Source: Dipteris shenzhenensis (lineage: Eukaryota; Polypodiophyta; Polypodiopsida; Gleicheniales). Taken from it: a stretch of DNA of 64,000 nucleotides. The notes beneath the pieces are model-generated. The model was not told the origin of the DNA, searched no databases, and worked only from the letters and a program-made list of their open reading frames with translations. A program made the translations under genes and the position numbers. The stretch lies in the NCBI GenBank assembly GCA_047967505.1, contig CM106541.1. The stretch is one strand, 5' to 3'. This document shows positions 31,695 to 43,238 of the stretch, piece after piece. Numbering within the stretch: the stretch's first letter is position 1; every line of letters starts with the position of its first letter.

Positions 31695-31958
31695 AAAATC
31701 ACCAATAAAAGTAAGTTCACAAAGATATACCTCGCATTCTCCTTGGTGTAGTAGTCATTCCAATTCCATTGAACAAATAAGAGGAGAGTTAGGCACATCA
31801 TGTTCTCCTTGAATCTGGAAGACTCTACCCTCTTTTTTAAATATAATGGAGTTATTAAGATAACTCCTTTGCAAGCACTACATTTGTTCGGTCGAGATGC
31901 ATGATTTAGAAATCCAAGGCATCTTGATAACCTTGAATATCCACCTCCACACCATGTA

Positions 31959-32337
31959 TCATGGTGTCCCAAAATTATTTATCACTACCCTTTGCCAAAG
32001 AGACCACATATAGTTCAAGAAATTATGTGTTGCACTATCATCGACCATTACTCTTACTCTTTGCCCCTTAATCTTTCCATGCATCCTCATTAAATCATGA
32101 GGACCAAAGGTGGGCTGCCACATTGCTGATGATAGACAACACATATGGGTGCTATCCTGACGATAGGCCTCTACCTCAGTCTACTATTAAGTACCATTAA
32201 GTGGCAACACTTACACCGCATGTACTTGTTTTTGTGGAGGTCTATTTGGGGCTTTAGCTCCCGCTTGTTTATTTTTAGGGCAATTCCAAGTAGCATGGTC
32301 TTTGCCCAAACATTTGAAGCAAAGATTTTCTTGCCTG
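31959..32337 (-). pseudogene. pol: G1 zinc knuckle and protease
   Basis: The zinc knuckle CFKCLGKDHATWNC is at about 32265-32325. The protease site at 32031-32045 reads VDDSATHNF; the family pattern is DSGATHNF, so the active-site Gly is lost. The left (N-terminal) side of the knuckle is cut by A3; its partner sequence ends at 37833. Confidence 0.8.
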
Positions 32338-32674
32338 TGTGAAGATAGTGGGAGAGAGGGAAGGAGTCTCACTTGCGGCTTTCTCAAATACACAATGGGG
32401 GAATACACACAAAGGTGGAGGCTGAGAACAGTTTTCCTCTTCTTAAGAACTCTAGTACAAATAAATAGAAGAACCCTATATGTGGGTCTCAAACCAAACT
32501 CAACTAACTAAAGTGGCATACTAACTGAGCCAAGAACTAGAGTAGATAAAGATAGCTGTCATCCAGCTATTATTTGTGGGTAGTGTACCAACCGTATCTG
32601 CAGCTGACAAGTCGGTGACATGAATGCACAACGGTCACCCTGGCATATCACGAGTGGAGCTCGATATCTCAACA
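32338..32674 (-). repeat. A3 3' LTR
   Basis: 337 bp; lacks 15 bases (GTTGTGAAAGCCAAA) found in its 5' LTR partner. A purine tract (minus GAGGGGGAG) adjoins at 32675-32684. Confidence 0.92.
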
Positions 32675-32687
32675 CTCCCCCTCAAGC

Positions 32688-34193
32688 TCAATCCCAATTC
32701 CTGCACACCAAGTGGGTCTCTGAATTTGCACAACTTCTTTGCACCAATGCCTTCATGAATATGTCAGCTACCTGATCCTCTGTGCTAACATAAACTAGAT
32801 CAATGAGACCTAGTAAAACCTTCTCCCGCACATAGTGATAATGCACCTCAATGTGCTTTGTTCTAGCATGATAGACTGGGTTATTTGCCAAGTGTATACT
32901 GCTCATGTTGTCATAATAAATGACAACTGGCCCATTTGTAGACTGATGCATATCATAAAGTAGCTTATGCACCCAAGCTACCTCACATGCAGCCATTGCT
33001 GCACCCTTGTACTCAGCCTCTGTGCTCAACAAGGCAATTGTAGGCTGTTTCTTACTGCTCCAGGTGACTGCAGCACTCCCAAAAGAGAACACATATCCAC
33101 TGGTAGATCGTCTATCAGAAATATTACCAGCCCAATCAACATCAGTGTATCCATGCAATTGTATCTGAACCCCAGCCTCATAAAATAGTCCATACTGCAA
33201 TGTGGACTTCACATACCTGAGTATGCATCTAGCCGCATCCAAGTGCGGTTTCCTTGGAGCCTGCATAAACTGACTTACCAATCCAACAGCATAGCTTAAA
33301 TCTGGCCTGGTAATAGTCATATAAATCAAACTTCCTACTATGCGTCTGTACATAGTAGGGTCTTCGAAAAGCTCACCTGCATCTGTGCTCAGCTTCACAT
33401 TCTGCTCCATAGGAACTGAAATAGGCTTATAGCCTATCATACCATATTTGGACAGCATGTCCAATCCATACTGCCTCTGCAAGAGCTGTATTCCACTTGG
33501 TGATCTAATCACCTCAATGCCCAAGAAATAACGCAGCTCTCCCAAATCCTTCATCTCAAACTACTGCTTCAATAGCATTTTCACATGAAGGATATCTTCA
33601 TCACTATCACCTGTGATGATCAAATCATCAACATAAATGACAAGTAGCATAATACCTTTCTCTGTTTTTCTCACATAGAGTGAGAAATCTGCCTTGGAAA
33701 TCTGAAAGCCAATAGTGACAAGATACTATCCTATCTTGTCAGACCATGCTCTAGGTGCTTGCTTCAAGCCATACAAGGCTTTCTTCAACCTCCAAACAAA
33801 CTCAGGATGAATAGCATGAACATAACCTGGTGGCTACTCCATAAAGACCTCTTCTTGCAAATCACCATGCAAGAAGGCATTCTTTACATCCATCTGATGT
33901 AAATACCATCCCTTTGATGCAACCATAGCAATGACTGCTCTTACAGTTGCCATCCTTGCAACCGGACTGAATGTTTCTTCATAATCAATGCCATATGTCT
34001 GTGCATAGCCCTTGACAACTAATCTTGCCTTGTATCTGTTCACAGAACCATCTGCATTGTGCTTGATCTTATTAACCCACTTATAGCTAATTTCATTCTT
34101 GTCTTTAGGCAAAGGCACCAATTCCCATGTAGCATTTGCTTCCAAGGCATCCATTTCTTCATCCATGGCTTTCTCCCATTTTTCATTTCCCAT
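32688..34193 (-). pseudogene. pol: A3 reverse transcriptase and RNase H
   Basis: 33834-34193 holds the RT start ([53 protein letters not shown]). YVDD codons lie intact at 33624-33635. 32688-33554 is one open 288-codon block: LGIEVIRSPSG, RNase H GYTDVDWAGNISDRRSTSGY with catalytic Asp, STEAEYKGA with the Glu, and HARTKHIEVHYHYV. A TAG for Trp/Gln near 33833 and stops near 33728 and 33563 separate the blocks. It is the best-kept RNase H of the four copies. Confidence 0.87.
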
Positions 34194-34340
34194 GGCTTGC
34201 TCAAAAGAAATGGGTTCTGGTTCCTATATCACTTTGACCATATAGGCATAGTGAATGGATGTAAATCCATCATATTTCAGCCCATCCATAGAATACCTAG
34301 CTCTGGTAGACCTGCGCAAAATAGGCTCACTTCCAGGTGC

Positions 34341-35520
34341 TCAAACATCCCTGGTCTTCCTTACTCCAGGTGTAACAACAGAAGGAATACCCAACTCATC
34401 ATCAATGCTCTGTTCTGAGCCACTGGATTCACCATCCACGTAAGAGTGACCTGAATTCACATCAAACATGGGCTGATCTACCTTCTCTTTTCCTTTTCGT
34501 GCTACCTGCATAGCACTATCTACATTGCTTTGAGGAGATTCTCTTGATCTCAATCTGCCTATCCATGGCGAAGTATGTGAACCACTGCTAGAGGACACTG
34601 TAGGTCCACTAATATTTTGTGATTGCTGCTATGAATTCTGTGCGGCATTACCATTTTGTGCATCTACATCAATCATCACATTTGTTGGTTTATACCAGCT
34701 GCTCATCTCATCAAAAACAACATCTTTGCTCACTATAAACTTACGAGTAGAAGGGTTATAGCATCTATACCATTTCTGCTGCAGAATAACCAATAAAGAT
34801 GCACTTCTCAGCTTTTGGATCCAACTTGGACATCAACTCATTTGGCACATGAACATAGGCAATGCAACCAAAAATTTTCAAATGAGAAATATCTGGTTTC
34901 CTACCAGTATACATCTCCTCTGGCGTCATGCCATGTATTGATGCAGTGGGAGTCCTGTTCATTATGTAAACTGCTGTAGCAACTGCTTCAGCCCACTAAT
35001 AATCTGGTTATCTTTTTCATTTAGCATGGCCCAAGATACCTCTCTAATATGCCTGTTTTTCCTTTCTGCAAGTCCATTTTGTTGTGGGTATGACTGCATG
35101 AATATTGCTGCTTTATGCCATGCTCCTACAGGAACTTTGCAAACTCATTTGAGAGGTACTCTCCCCCTCCATCTAACCTTAGGCATTTTATTTGCAGGCC
35201 TGTTTCTTTTTCAACCATAGCTTTAAAAGCTTTGAAGTGCCCAAACACTTCACTTTTCTTTTTCATAAAATACACCCAAACTTTTCTGCTATAGTCATCA
35301 ATAAAAGTGACAAAATAGTGATAGCCTCCAATAGATGTAGCTTTAGTAGTCCACACATCAGAGTGGATTAATTCCAATGGCTTCTTACTCTCTTGAACAT
35401 GCCTAGGAAATGGTTTCCTTGCCTGTTTTCCAAATTGACAAGCTTCACAAACCTTATGCATTTCTGCAACCTTGAATTTAGGCAATCCTGCAACAATATT
35501 TTGGGCTTGCATTGATTTAA
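34341..35520 (-). pseudogene. pol: A3 integrase and linker
   Basis: 35126-35512 carries CEACQFGKQARKPFP (HHCC end), [32 protein letters not shown] and [11 protein letters not shown], where the usual RSDGGGEY is RLDGGGEY; the catalytic Asp is retained. A one-base loss near 35085 breaks the frame before the Glu motif. 34765-34962 gives KIFGCIAYVHVPNEL. 34341-34598 is the Ser-rich linker. A TGA at about 35520 is the stop shared with A1, A2 and A4. Confidence 0.83.
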
Positions 35521-35664
35521 GTCATTGTATATTAACATGACCAATGCGTTTATGCTAGATATCAATATCTACAACTACACCGGTCCCATGTGCAAACATT
35601 GTTGCACTCAATTCAGGCATGTCCACATCCAATGTAAACATCCTATCCTTCTTCTTTCCTTTTG

Positions 35665-36027
35665 CTATGAAGCGACCGTTATTTTCATATCCTCAACAAA
35701 GCATCCATGAGGATTAAATCTGACCTGCAAGCCCTGCTCAACCATTTGACCAATAGAAACCAGGTTCTTGGTGATATTCGGGACATGAAATACATCAGAC
35801 AGGTATTTCTTTTTCCCATCCTGCATAGACAAAGAAATTTTACCAATCTGCACAATAGAATGTGCAGTATCATCACCAGTCTCCACAAATCCTGGTCTTT
35901 CCATTTTCCTTGCATCCTGCATCCATTCTGCATGACCTGTCATGTGGTTTGATGCACCTGAGTCAACATACCACACATCATTTCGCTCTTCTGCACTTGT
36001 CACAGAATTGGTCATATGTTGCACCAT
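35665..36027 (-). pseudogene. pol: A3 protease
   Basis: 120 codons open: WYVDSGASNHMTGH with the aspartic site DSGA intact, then IGKISLSMQDGKKKYLSDVF and GLQVRFNPHGCFVEDMK. In this copy the two Gln codons that are TAG in A1 and A4 are still CAG. Confidence 0.85.
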
Positions 36028-36033
36028 AAATAG

Positions 36034-36990
36034 ATGCTCAGTTCTGTCATCGGCCTGTCTACTAGAAGATGCATAATCGCCTTGCTACAATTTTCCATTC
36101 ATAATGTCATTCTGCTTTTTGTAGCAGTCCTTAGCCATATGACCCATTTTACCACAGTAGTAGCATTCAACATTGTTGTTTGCATTTTGGCCTCTCTGCC
36201 ATCCACCATGGCCTCTTTGGCTCCCCCTGCCTCTAGAGTTACCACGTCCTCCTCCATAGGACTGGTTTTCTTGAGTTTGCTGCATCTTCTGATTTCTACC
36301 ACAGCCTCGAGATCAGGCTCCTCTACCTCTGCCTCTACCTCTTCCAGCATTTGAGTAGAAGACAGTTTCTTTTGAAGTTCCTCCTGAAGAAGATGCACCC
36401 CTATTTCTCTGCTCTTCAGAAATTAGAAGAGCAAACAACTCTTCAAAATCAAGAAATTTTTCACGAATGGCAATGGATGTCCAGAACTATGCATAATCCT
36501 TTCCTAGACCATTCAAGGTCACAGAAACTAGATCATCATCTTCCACTGGCGACCCAATGGAAGCAAGTGCATCTGCAATTTTCTTCACCTTCATGTGGTA
36601 GTCATTGATGCTCATATTTTCTCTCTGCACATTGTGCAACTCCTGCTTGAGCTGCATTTTCCTGGCTTGCATATTTGTGCTGTATATTTTTGCCAAAGTA
36701 TCCCATGCCTCCTTTGGCATACTTGCATCCTGAATATGCACAATCATAGAATCCGAAATACTAATAGACAGCCAGTACATAACTTTTCTGGCTCTCTCAT
36801 GCCATCCTTTAAATGCCTGCATTTCCTATTGATTGGGAACATTAGGAAGAACTGGTTCTTCTTCATTTCCTGTAATAAACTCCCAATAGCCTTTTCCCAT
36901 AAGGAAATTCGTCATTCTAAACTTCCATGCCTGGAAGTTATTCTTCTCAAGCTTTTCAGTGAAAAACTGTGAAAGAGAATCAGACGCCAT
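36034..36990 (-). pseudogene. gag: A3 gag
   Basis: ATG at about 36990 (MASDSLSQFFTEKLEKNNF). 36826-37188 and 36487-36822 cover the UBN2-type domain (TNFLMGKGYWEFITGNEEE, GWHERARKVMYWLS, VSVTLNGLGKDYA). The zinc knuckle CYYCGKMGHMAKDC at about 36125-36165 is complete within an open 66-codon block that also has the RGRGSQRGHGG stretch. A TAG near 36486 and a shift near 36300 break it. Confidence 0.85.
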
Positions 36991-37462
36991 TATAGAACAC
37001 TGCAAAAAACATAGCTTTTGCCTCACACGGGCAGATCTGCAAAACTGACAAAAGTGGTATTTGACCATACAGTCACTTCCTAGTGACGATTTTGCATCAA
37101 CAGCAACAAGCATGATTCTGCAACTCCCAATATCTCTACACATAGGCATACGATGCAATTTCTGTGGTAACTTTTCACCGACCAACAAAGCAGTGGTCGC
37201 ACAGCAAAAACAGGGCCTTTTTATGAGTGCCTGCGAAGAAATTCCACCTTCAAAACGGACCCCAAAATGGCCTCCTGCAGCTTATACTATCCTCTCACCA
37301 CACCGTGAAGGGCGTCTCAATCTAAGACAGTGCACTCTTGCACTTCTGGCTGTGCTACCTGCAGAGATTTGCTCCCAAACTCGAAAAAGGAAAGCAACAT
37401 TGGTCCTCTTACCAGGACACTGCGAACCTAGTTTGCTTTCTTGAGCTCCTTACCACAAACCA

Positions 37463-37475
37463 AGCTCTGATACCA
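37463..37475 (-). other. A3 primer-binding site (initiator Met tRNA)
   Basis: Plus-strand AGCTCTGATACCA, the complement of TGGTATCAGAGCT, adjoins the 5' LTR. Confidence 0.88.
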
Positions 37476-37827
37476 TGTGAAGATAGTGGGAGAGAGGGAA
37501 GGACTCTCACTTGCGGCTTTCTCACATACACAATGGGGGAATACACACAAAGGTGGAGGCTGAAAATAGTTTTCCGCTTCTTAGTTGTGAAAGCCAAAAG
37601 AACTCTAGTACAAAGAAATAGAAGAACCCTATATGTGGGTCTCAAACCAAAATCAACTAACTAAGGTGGCATACTAACTGAGCCATGAACTAGAGTAGAT
37701 AAGGATAGCTGTCATCTAGCTATTATTCGTGGGCAGTGTACCAACTGCATCTGTAGCTAACAAGTCAGTGACATAAATGCACAACGGTCACCCTGGCATA
37801 TCACGAGTGGAGCTCGATATCTCAACA
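37476..37827 (-). repeat. A3 5' LTR
   Basis: 352 bp from TGTGAAGATAGTGGG to GATATCTCAACA; same length as the A4 5' LTR. Confidence 0.92.
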
Positions 37828-37832
37828 GCTTG

Positions 37833-38015
37833 GCCCTTTCATAATCCTCTTTCTTCAAGAGAGGATAATTTTGCATTTGAGGTTTCTTAGGTGGTACCTG
37901 AGAAACTTCCTTCTTAAAGTGCCCCTTCCTTTTCAAATTGGGAAATTTGTTGAACTTTGGAACAAAACCTGTTTGCTCTGAAGTTCCAACTTTGAATTTC
38001 CCCATCGTATCATCG
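37833..38015 (-). pseudogene. gag: G1 gag segment between A3 and A4
   Basis: Open minus-strand frame MGKFKVGTSEQTGFVPKFNK...NLKRKGHFKKEV...DYERAK. It joins in frame across A3 to the zinc knuckle at 32325, showing where A3 inserted. It is Lys-rich, as expected just before a Gag knuckle. Confidence 0.85.
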
Positions 38016-38020
38016 TATAT

Positions 38021-38372
38021 TGTCGAGATATCGAGCTCCACTCGTGATATGCCAGGGTGACCGTTGTGCATTTATGTCACCGACTTGTTAGCTGCAGATG
38101 CAGTTGGTACACCGCCTACGAATAATAGCTGGATGATAGCTATCCTTATCTACTCTAGTTCGTGGCTCAATTAGTATGCCACCTTAGTTAGTTGAGTTTG
38201 GTTTGAGACCCACATATAGGGTTCTTATATTTCTTTGTACTAGAGTTCCTTTGGCCTTCACAACTAAGAAGAGAAAAACTGTTTTCAGCCTCCACCTTTG
38301 TGTGTATTCCCCCATTGTGTATGTGAGAAAGTCACAAGTGAGCTTCCTTCCTTCTCTCCCACTATCTTCACA
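38021..38372 (+). repeat. A4 5' LTR
   Basis: 352 bp from TGTCGAGATATCG to ATCTTCACA. It contains CACATATAGGG (possible TATA). It differs from the 3' LTR by about 13 transitions over the first 165 bp. Confidence 0.93.
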
Positions 38373-38726
38373 TGGTATCAGAGCCTTGTTCGTGGTAAGG
38401 AGCTCAAGAAAGCAAACCAAGTTCATGATGTCCTGGTAAGAGGACGAGTGTTGCTTTGCTTTTTCGAGTTTGGGAGCAAATCTCTCCAGGTAGCACAGCC
38501 GGAAAGTGCAAGAGTGCATTGTCTCAGATTGAGATGCCCTTCGCAGTGTGGCGAGAGGGCATTATATGCTACGAGTAAGGGCAAATCCCTTGGTGACTTT
38601 GTTTTTCTGATTCAAGGCCATTTCGGGGCCCGTTTTAAAGGCAAAAGTTCTTCGCAGGCACTCAAAAAAAGGCCCTGTTTTTGCTATGCGACCACTGCTC
38701 CACAAGTCGGTGAAAAGTTGCTGTAA
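38298..38726 (+). other. A4 leader open frame crossing the primer site
   Basis: 142 codons open from within the LTR (TTG start) through the primer site. Shares QPESARVHCLRLRCPSQCGE and ALKK.PCF with A2. No domain recognised; see the A1 leader entry. Confidence 0.35.
38373..38385 (+). other. A4 primer-binding site (initiator Met tRNA)
   Basis: TGGTATCAGAGCC directly after the LTR, a perfect plant initiator-Met primer site. Confidence 0.9.
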
Positions 38727-38916
38727 AAATTGCATCGTATACCTGTGCACAGAGATATTGGGAGTTACAGAATCATCCTTGTTGCCTGTTCATGCAAAAT
38801 CATCACTAGGAAGTAACTGTGTGGTCAAATACCACTTTCGCCAGTTTTGTAGATTTGCCTGTGTGAGGCAGAAGCTATGTTTTTTGCAGTGACAGAATTT
38901 TTTGCAGTCTTTTGTA

Positions 38917-39815
38917 ATGGCGTCTGATTCTCTTTCACAGATTGTCACTGAAAAGCTTGACAAGAACAACTTCCAAGCATGGAAGTTTAGAATGACGAAT
39001 TTCCTTATGGGAAAAGGCTATTGGGAGTTCATTACAGGAAATGAAGGAGAACCAGTTCTTCCTAATGTTCCCAATCAACAGGAAATGCAGGCATTGAAAC
39101 GATGGCATGAGAGAGCCAGAAAAGTTATGTATTGGCTGTCTATCAGTATTTCGTATTCTATGATTGTGCATATTCAGGATGCAAGTACGCCAAAGGAGGC
39201 ATGAGATACTTTGGCAAAAATGTACAACACAAATACGCAAGCCAGGAAACTGCAGCTCAAGCAGAAGTTGCACAATGTACAGAGAGAAAATATGAGCATC
39301 AATGACTACCACATGAAGGTGAAGAAAATTGCAGATGCACTTGCTTCCATTAGGTCATCAGTGGAAGATGATGATCTAGTTTCTGTGACCTTGAATGGTC
39401 TAAGAAAGGATTATGCATAGTTTCAGACATCCATTGCCGTCCATGAAAAATTTCCTGATTTTGAGTTGTTTGCTCTTCTAATTTCTGAAGAGCAGAGAAA
39501 TGGTGGTGCATCTTCTTTAGGAGGAACTTCAAAAGAAACTGTCTTCTACTCAAATGCTGGAAGAGGTAGAGGCAGAGATAGAGAAGGCCGATCTGGAGGC
39601 CGTGGTAGAAATCAGAATATGCAGCAAACTCAAGAAAACCAGTCCTTTGGAGGAGGACGTGGTAACTCTAGAGGCAGGGGGAGCCAAAGAGGTCGTGGTG
39701 GATGGTAGAGAGGCCAAAATGCAAACAGTAATGTTGAATGCTACTATTGTGGTAAAATGGGTCATATGGCTAAAGACTGCTACAAAAGGCAGAATGACAT
39801 TATGAATGGAAAATT
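38917..39815 (+). pseudogene. gag: A4 gag
   Basis: ATG at 38917 (MASDSLSQIVTEKLDKNNF). TGA at about 39204 replaces Trp (KEA*DTL). TAG at about 39418 and 39706 replace Gln. The zinc knuckle CYYCGKMGHMAKDC at about 39736-39780 is complete, preceded by a Gly/Arg-rich RNA-binding-like stretch. Otherwise the frame is collinear over about 300 codons, making this the most readable family A gag. It would assemble the particle and bind element RNA. Confidence 0.87.
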
Positions 39816-39879
39816 GCAGCAAGGCAATTATGCATCCTCTAGTAGACAGGGTGATGACAGAAATGAGCATTTATTTATG

Positions 39880-40536
39880 GTGCAACACATGATCAATTCT
39901 GTGACAAGTGCAGAAGAAAGCAATGATGTGTGGTATGTTGACTCAGGTGCATCAAACCACATGATAGGTCATGCAGAATGGATGCAGGATGCAAGGAAAA
40001 TGGAAAAACCAGGATTTGTGGAGATTGGTGATGATACTACACATCCTATTGTGCAGATTGGTAAAATTCCTTTATCTATGTAGGATGGGAAAAAGAAATA
40101 CTTGTCTGATGTATTTAATGTGCCGAATATCACCAAGAACCTGGTTTCTGTTGGTCAAATGGTTGAGTAGGGCTTGCAGGTCAGATTTAATCCTCATGGA
40201 TGCTTTGTTGAGGATATGAAAAATAACAGTCGCTTGATAGCAAAAGGAATGAAGAAGGGCAGGATGTTTACGTTGGATGCGGACATGCCTGAATTGAGTG
40301 CAGCAATCTTTGCACATGGGACCGGTGTAGTTGCAGATATAGATATCTGGCATAAACGCATTGGTCATGTTAATGTACAGTGACTTAAATCAATGCAGGC
40401 ACAAAATATTGTTGCAGGATTGCCTAAATTCAAGGTTGCAGAAATGCATAAGGTATGTGAAGCTTGCCAATTTGGAAAACAGGCAAGGAAACCATTTCCT
40501 AGGCATGTTCAAGAGAGTAAGAAGCCATTGGAATGA
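39880..40536 (+). pseudogene. pol: A4 protease and GAG-pre-integrase
   Basis: WYVDSGASNHMIGHAEW carries the intact DSGA site at about 39933. TAG replaces Gln at about 40081 and 40168. IWHKRIGHVNVQ is followed by TGA at 40381 (shared stop), then KVCEACQFGKQARKPFP. A TGA at about 40535 (LE*IHSD, where other copies have LEL) separates it from the integrase core. Confidence 0.87.
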
Positions 40537-40539
40537 ATC

Positions 40540-41892
40540 CACTCTGATGTATGGATTACTAAAGCTGCATCTATTGGAGGCTGTCATTATTTTGTCACTT
40601 TTATTGATGACTACACCAGAAAAGTTTGGGTGTATTTTATGAAAAAGAAAAGTGAAGTGCTTGGGCATTTCAAAGATTTTAAAGCTATGGTTGAAAAAGA
40701 AACAGGCTTACAAATAAAATGCCTAAGGTCAGATGGAGGGGGAGAGTACCTCTCAAATGAGTTTGCAAGGTTCTTGCAGGAGCATGGCATAAAGCAGCAA
40801 TATTCATGCAGTCATACCCCACAGCAAAATGGACTTGCAGAAAGGAAAAATAGGCATATTGGAGAGGTATCTCGGGCCATGGTAAATGAAAAATGCCTAC
40901 CAGATTATTATTGGGCTGAAGAAGTTACTACAGCAGTTTACATAATGAACAGGACTCCCACTGCACCAATACATCGCATGACGCCAAAGGAGATGTATAC
41001 TGGTAGAAAACCAGATATTTCTCATTTGAAAATTTTTGGTTACATTGCCTATGTTCATGTGCCAGATGAGTTGAGGTCCAAGTTGGATCCAAAAGCTGAG
41101 AAGTGCATCTTTATTGGTTATTCTCTGCAGCAGAAAGGGTATAGATGCTATAACCCTTCTACTCGTAAGTTTATAGTGAGCAAAGATATTGTTTTTTATG
41201 AGATGAGCAGCTGGTATAAACCAGTAAATGTGATGATTGATGTAGATGCACAAAATGGTAATGCTATACGGAATTCGCAGCAGCAATCACAAAATATTAG
41301 TGGACCTACAGTGTCCTCTAGTAGTGGTTCTCATACTTCGCCATGGACAGGTAGATTTAGATCAGGAGAATCTCCTCAAAGCAATGCAGATAGTGGTATG
41401 CAGGTATCACGAAAAGGAAAAGAGAAGCTAGATCAACACATGTTTGATGTGAATGTAGGTCACTCTTATGTGGATGGTGAATCCAGTGGCTCAGAACAGA
41501 GCATTGATGATGAGTTGGGTATTCCTTCTATTGTTACACCTGGAGTAAGGAAGACCAGGGATGTTTTGAGAGCACCTGGTAGTGAGCCTATTTTGCACAA
41601 GTCTACCAGAGTCAAGTATCCTGTGGATAGGCTGAAATATTATGGATTTACAGCCATTCACTATGCCTATATGGTCAAAGTGATACAGGAACCAGAACCC
41701 ACTTCTTTTGAGCAAGCCATGGGAAAAGAAAAATGGAAGAAAGCCATGGATGAAGAAATGGATGCCTTGGAAGCAAATGCTACATGGGAATTGGTGCCTT
41801 TGCCTAAAGACAAGAATGCAATTGGCTGTAAGTGGGTTTATAAGGTGAAGCACACTGCAGATGGTTCTGTGAACAGATACAAGGCAAGATAA
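40540..41892 (+). pseudogene. pol: A4 integrase, linker and RT start
   Basis: The first catalytic Asp is in [10 protein letters not shown] (about 40546). From 40630 the frame stays open for 420 codons: [10 protein letters not shown] (second Asp, about 40730), [14 protein letters not shown] (Glu, about 40835), [29 protein letters not shown], a Ser-rich linker, and the RT lead-in [20 protein letters not shown] with [14 protein letters not shown]. It ends at TAA 41890, a TTA-to-TAA change relative to A1. This is the longest uninterrupted pol block in the window. Confidence 0.9.
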
Positions 41893-42642
41893 GTTGTCAA
41901 GGGGTATGCACAGACATATGGCATTGATTATGAAGAAACATTCAGTCCAGTTGCAAGGATGGCAACCGTAAGAGCAGTCATTGCTATGGCTGCATCAAAA
42001 AGATGGTCTTTACATCAGATGGATGTAAAGAATGCCTTCTTTCATGGTGATTTGCAAGAAGAGGTCTTTATGGAGCAGCCACCAAGTTATGTTCATGCTG
42101 TTCATCCTGAGTTTGTTTGCAGGTTGAAGAAATCCTTGTATGACTTCAAGCAAGCACCTAGAGCATGGTCTGACAAAATAGGACAGTACCTTGTCAATAT
42201 TGGCTTTCAGATTTCCAAGGTAGATTTCTCACTTTATGTGAGAAAAACAGAGAAAGGTATTACGCTGCTTGTCATTTATGTTGATGATTTGATCATCACA
42301 GGTGATAGTGATGTAGATATCCTTCATGTAAAAATGCTATTGAAGCAGAAGTTTGAGATGAAGGATTTGGGAGAGCTGCGTTATTTCTTGGGCATTGAGG
42401 TGATTAGATCACCAAGTGGGATACACCTCTTGCAGAGGCAGTATGGATTGGACATGCTATCCAAATATGGGATAACAAGCTGTAAGCCTATTTTAGTTCC
42501 TTTGGAGCAGAATGTGAAGCTGAGCGCAAATGCACGTGAGCTTCTGGAAGACCCTACTATGTACAGACGCATAGTAGGAAGTTTGATTTATATGATTATT
42601 ACTAGGCCAGATTTGAGCTATGCTGTTGGATTGGTAAGTTAG
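41893..42642 (+). pseudogene. pol: A4 reverse transcriptase
   Basis: [39 protein letters not shown], and the catalytic YVDD at 42277-42288 ([13 protein letters not shown]), intact. LGIEVIRSPSGI and RIVGSLIYMIITRPDLSYAV mark the thumb. It ends at a TAG (LVS*F, Gln elsewhere) at about 42642. RT would make element cDNA. Confidence 0.9.
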
Positions 42643-43224
42643 TTTACGCAGGCTCCAAGAAAACTGCATTTGGATGCAGCTAGATCCATACTTAAGTAGG
42701 TGAAGTCCACATTGCAGTATGGACTATTTTATGAGGCTAGGGTTCAGATACAGTTGCATGGATACACTAATGCTGATTGGGCTGGTAGTATTTCTGATAG
42801 ACAATCTACCAGCGGATATGTGTTCTCTTTTGGGAGTGCTACAGTCACTTGGAGCAGCAAGAAACAGCCTACAGTTGCCTTGTCAAGCACAGAGGCTGAG
42901 TACAGGGGTGCAACAATGGTTGCATGCGAGGTACCTTGGTTGCATAAGCTACTTTATGATATGCATCAGTCTACAGATGGGCCAGTTGTCATTTATTGTG
43001 ACAACATGAGCAGTATACACTTGGCAAATAACCCAGTCTATCATGCTAGAACAAAGCACATTGAGGTGCATTATCACTATGTGCGGGAGAAGGTTTTACT
43101 AGGTCTTATTGATCTAGTTTATGTTAGCACAGAGGATCAGGTAGCTGACATATTCATGAAGGCATTGGGCGCAAAGAAGCTACGCAAGTTCAGAGACCTG
43201 CTTGGTGTGCAGGAATCGGGATTA
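42643..43224 (+). pseudogene. pol: A4 RNase H
   Basis: After TAG at about 42698, open to 43278: HGYTNADWAGSISDRQSTSGY, where the first acidic residue of GYTDADWAG is Asn; STEAEYRGA; YCDNMSSIHLANNP; HARTKHIEVHYHYV; DQVADIFMKALG. The frame runs on through the purine tract into the LTR, where a stop follows. Confidence 0.87.
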
Positions 43225-43229
43225 AGCTC

Positions 43230-43238
43230 GAGGGGGAG
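43230..43238 (+). other. A4 polypurine tract
   Basis: GAGGGGGAG immediately upstream of the 3' LTR. Confidence 0.85.

Larger units (their letters stand above)
32338..37827 (-). mobile_element. Ty1/copia family A element A3, full length
   Basis: 3' LTR 32338-32674, 5' LTR 37476-37827, flanked by GCCTG (32333-32337) and GCTTG (37828-37832), a target duplication with one transition. Length 5,490 bp. It is inserted in G1 gag between the codons for ERAK and QENLC. Coding order is complete; stops and shifts are fewer than in A2, and the RT active site is intact. Confidence 0.93.

Noticed and set aside
35707-36608. Plus-strand frames across A3 gag and protease
   Set aside because: Antisense shadows of the minus-strand gag/protease, repeated in the same positions in other family A copies.
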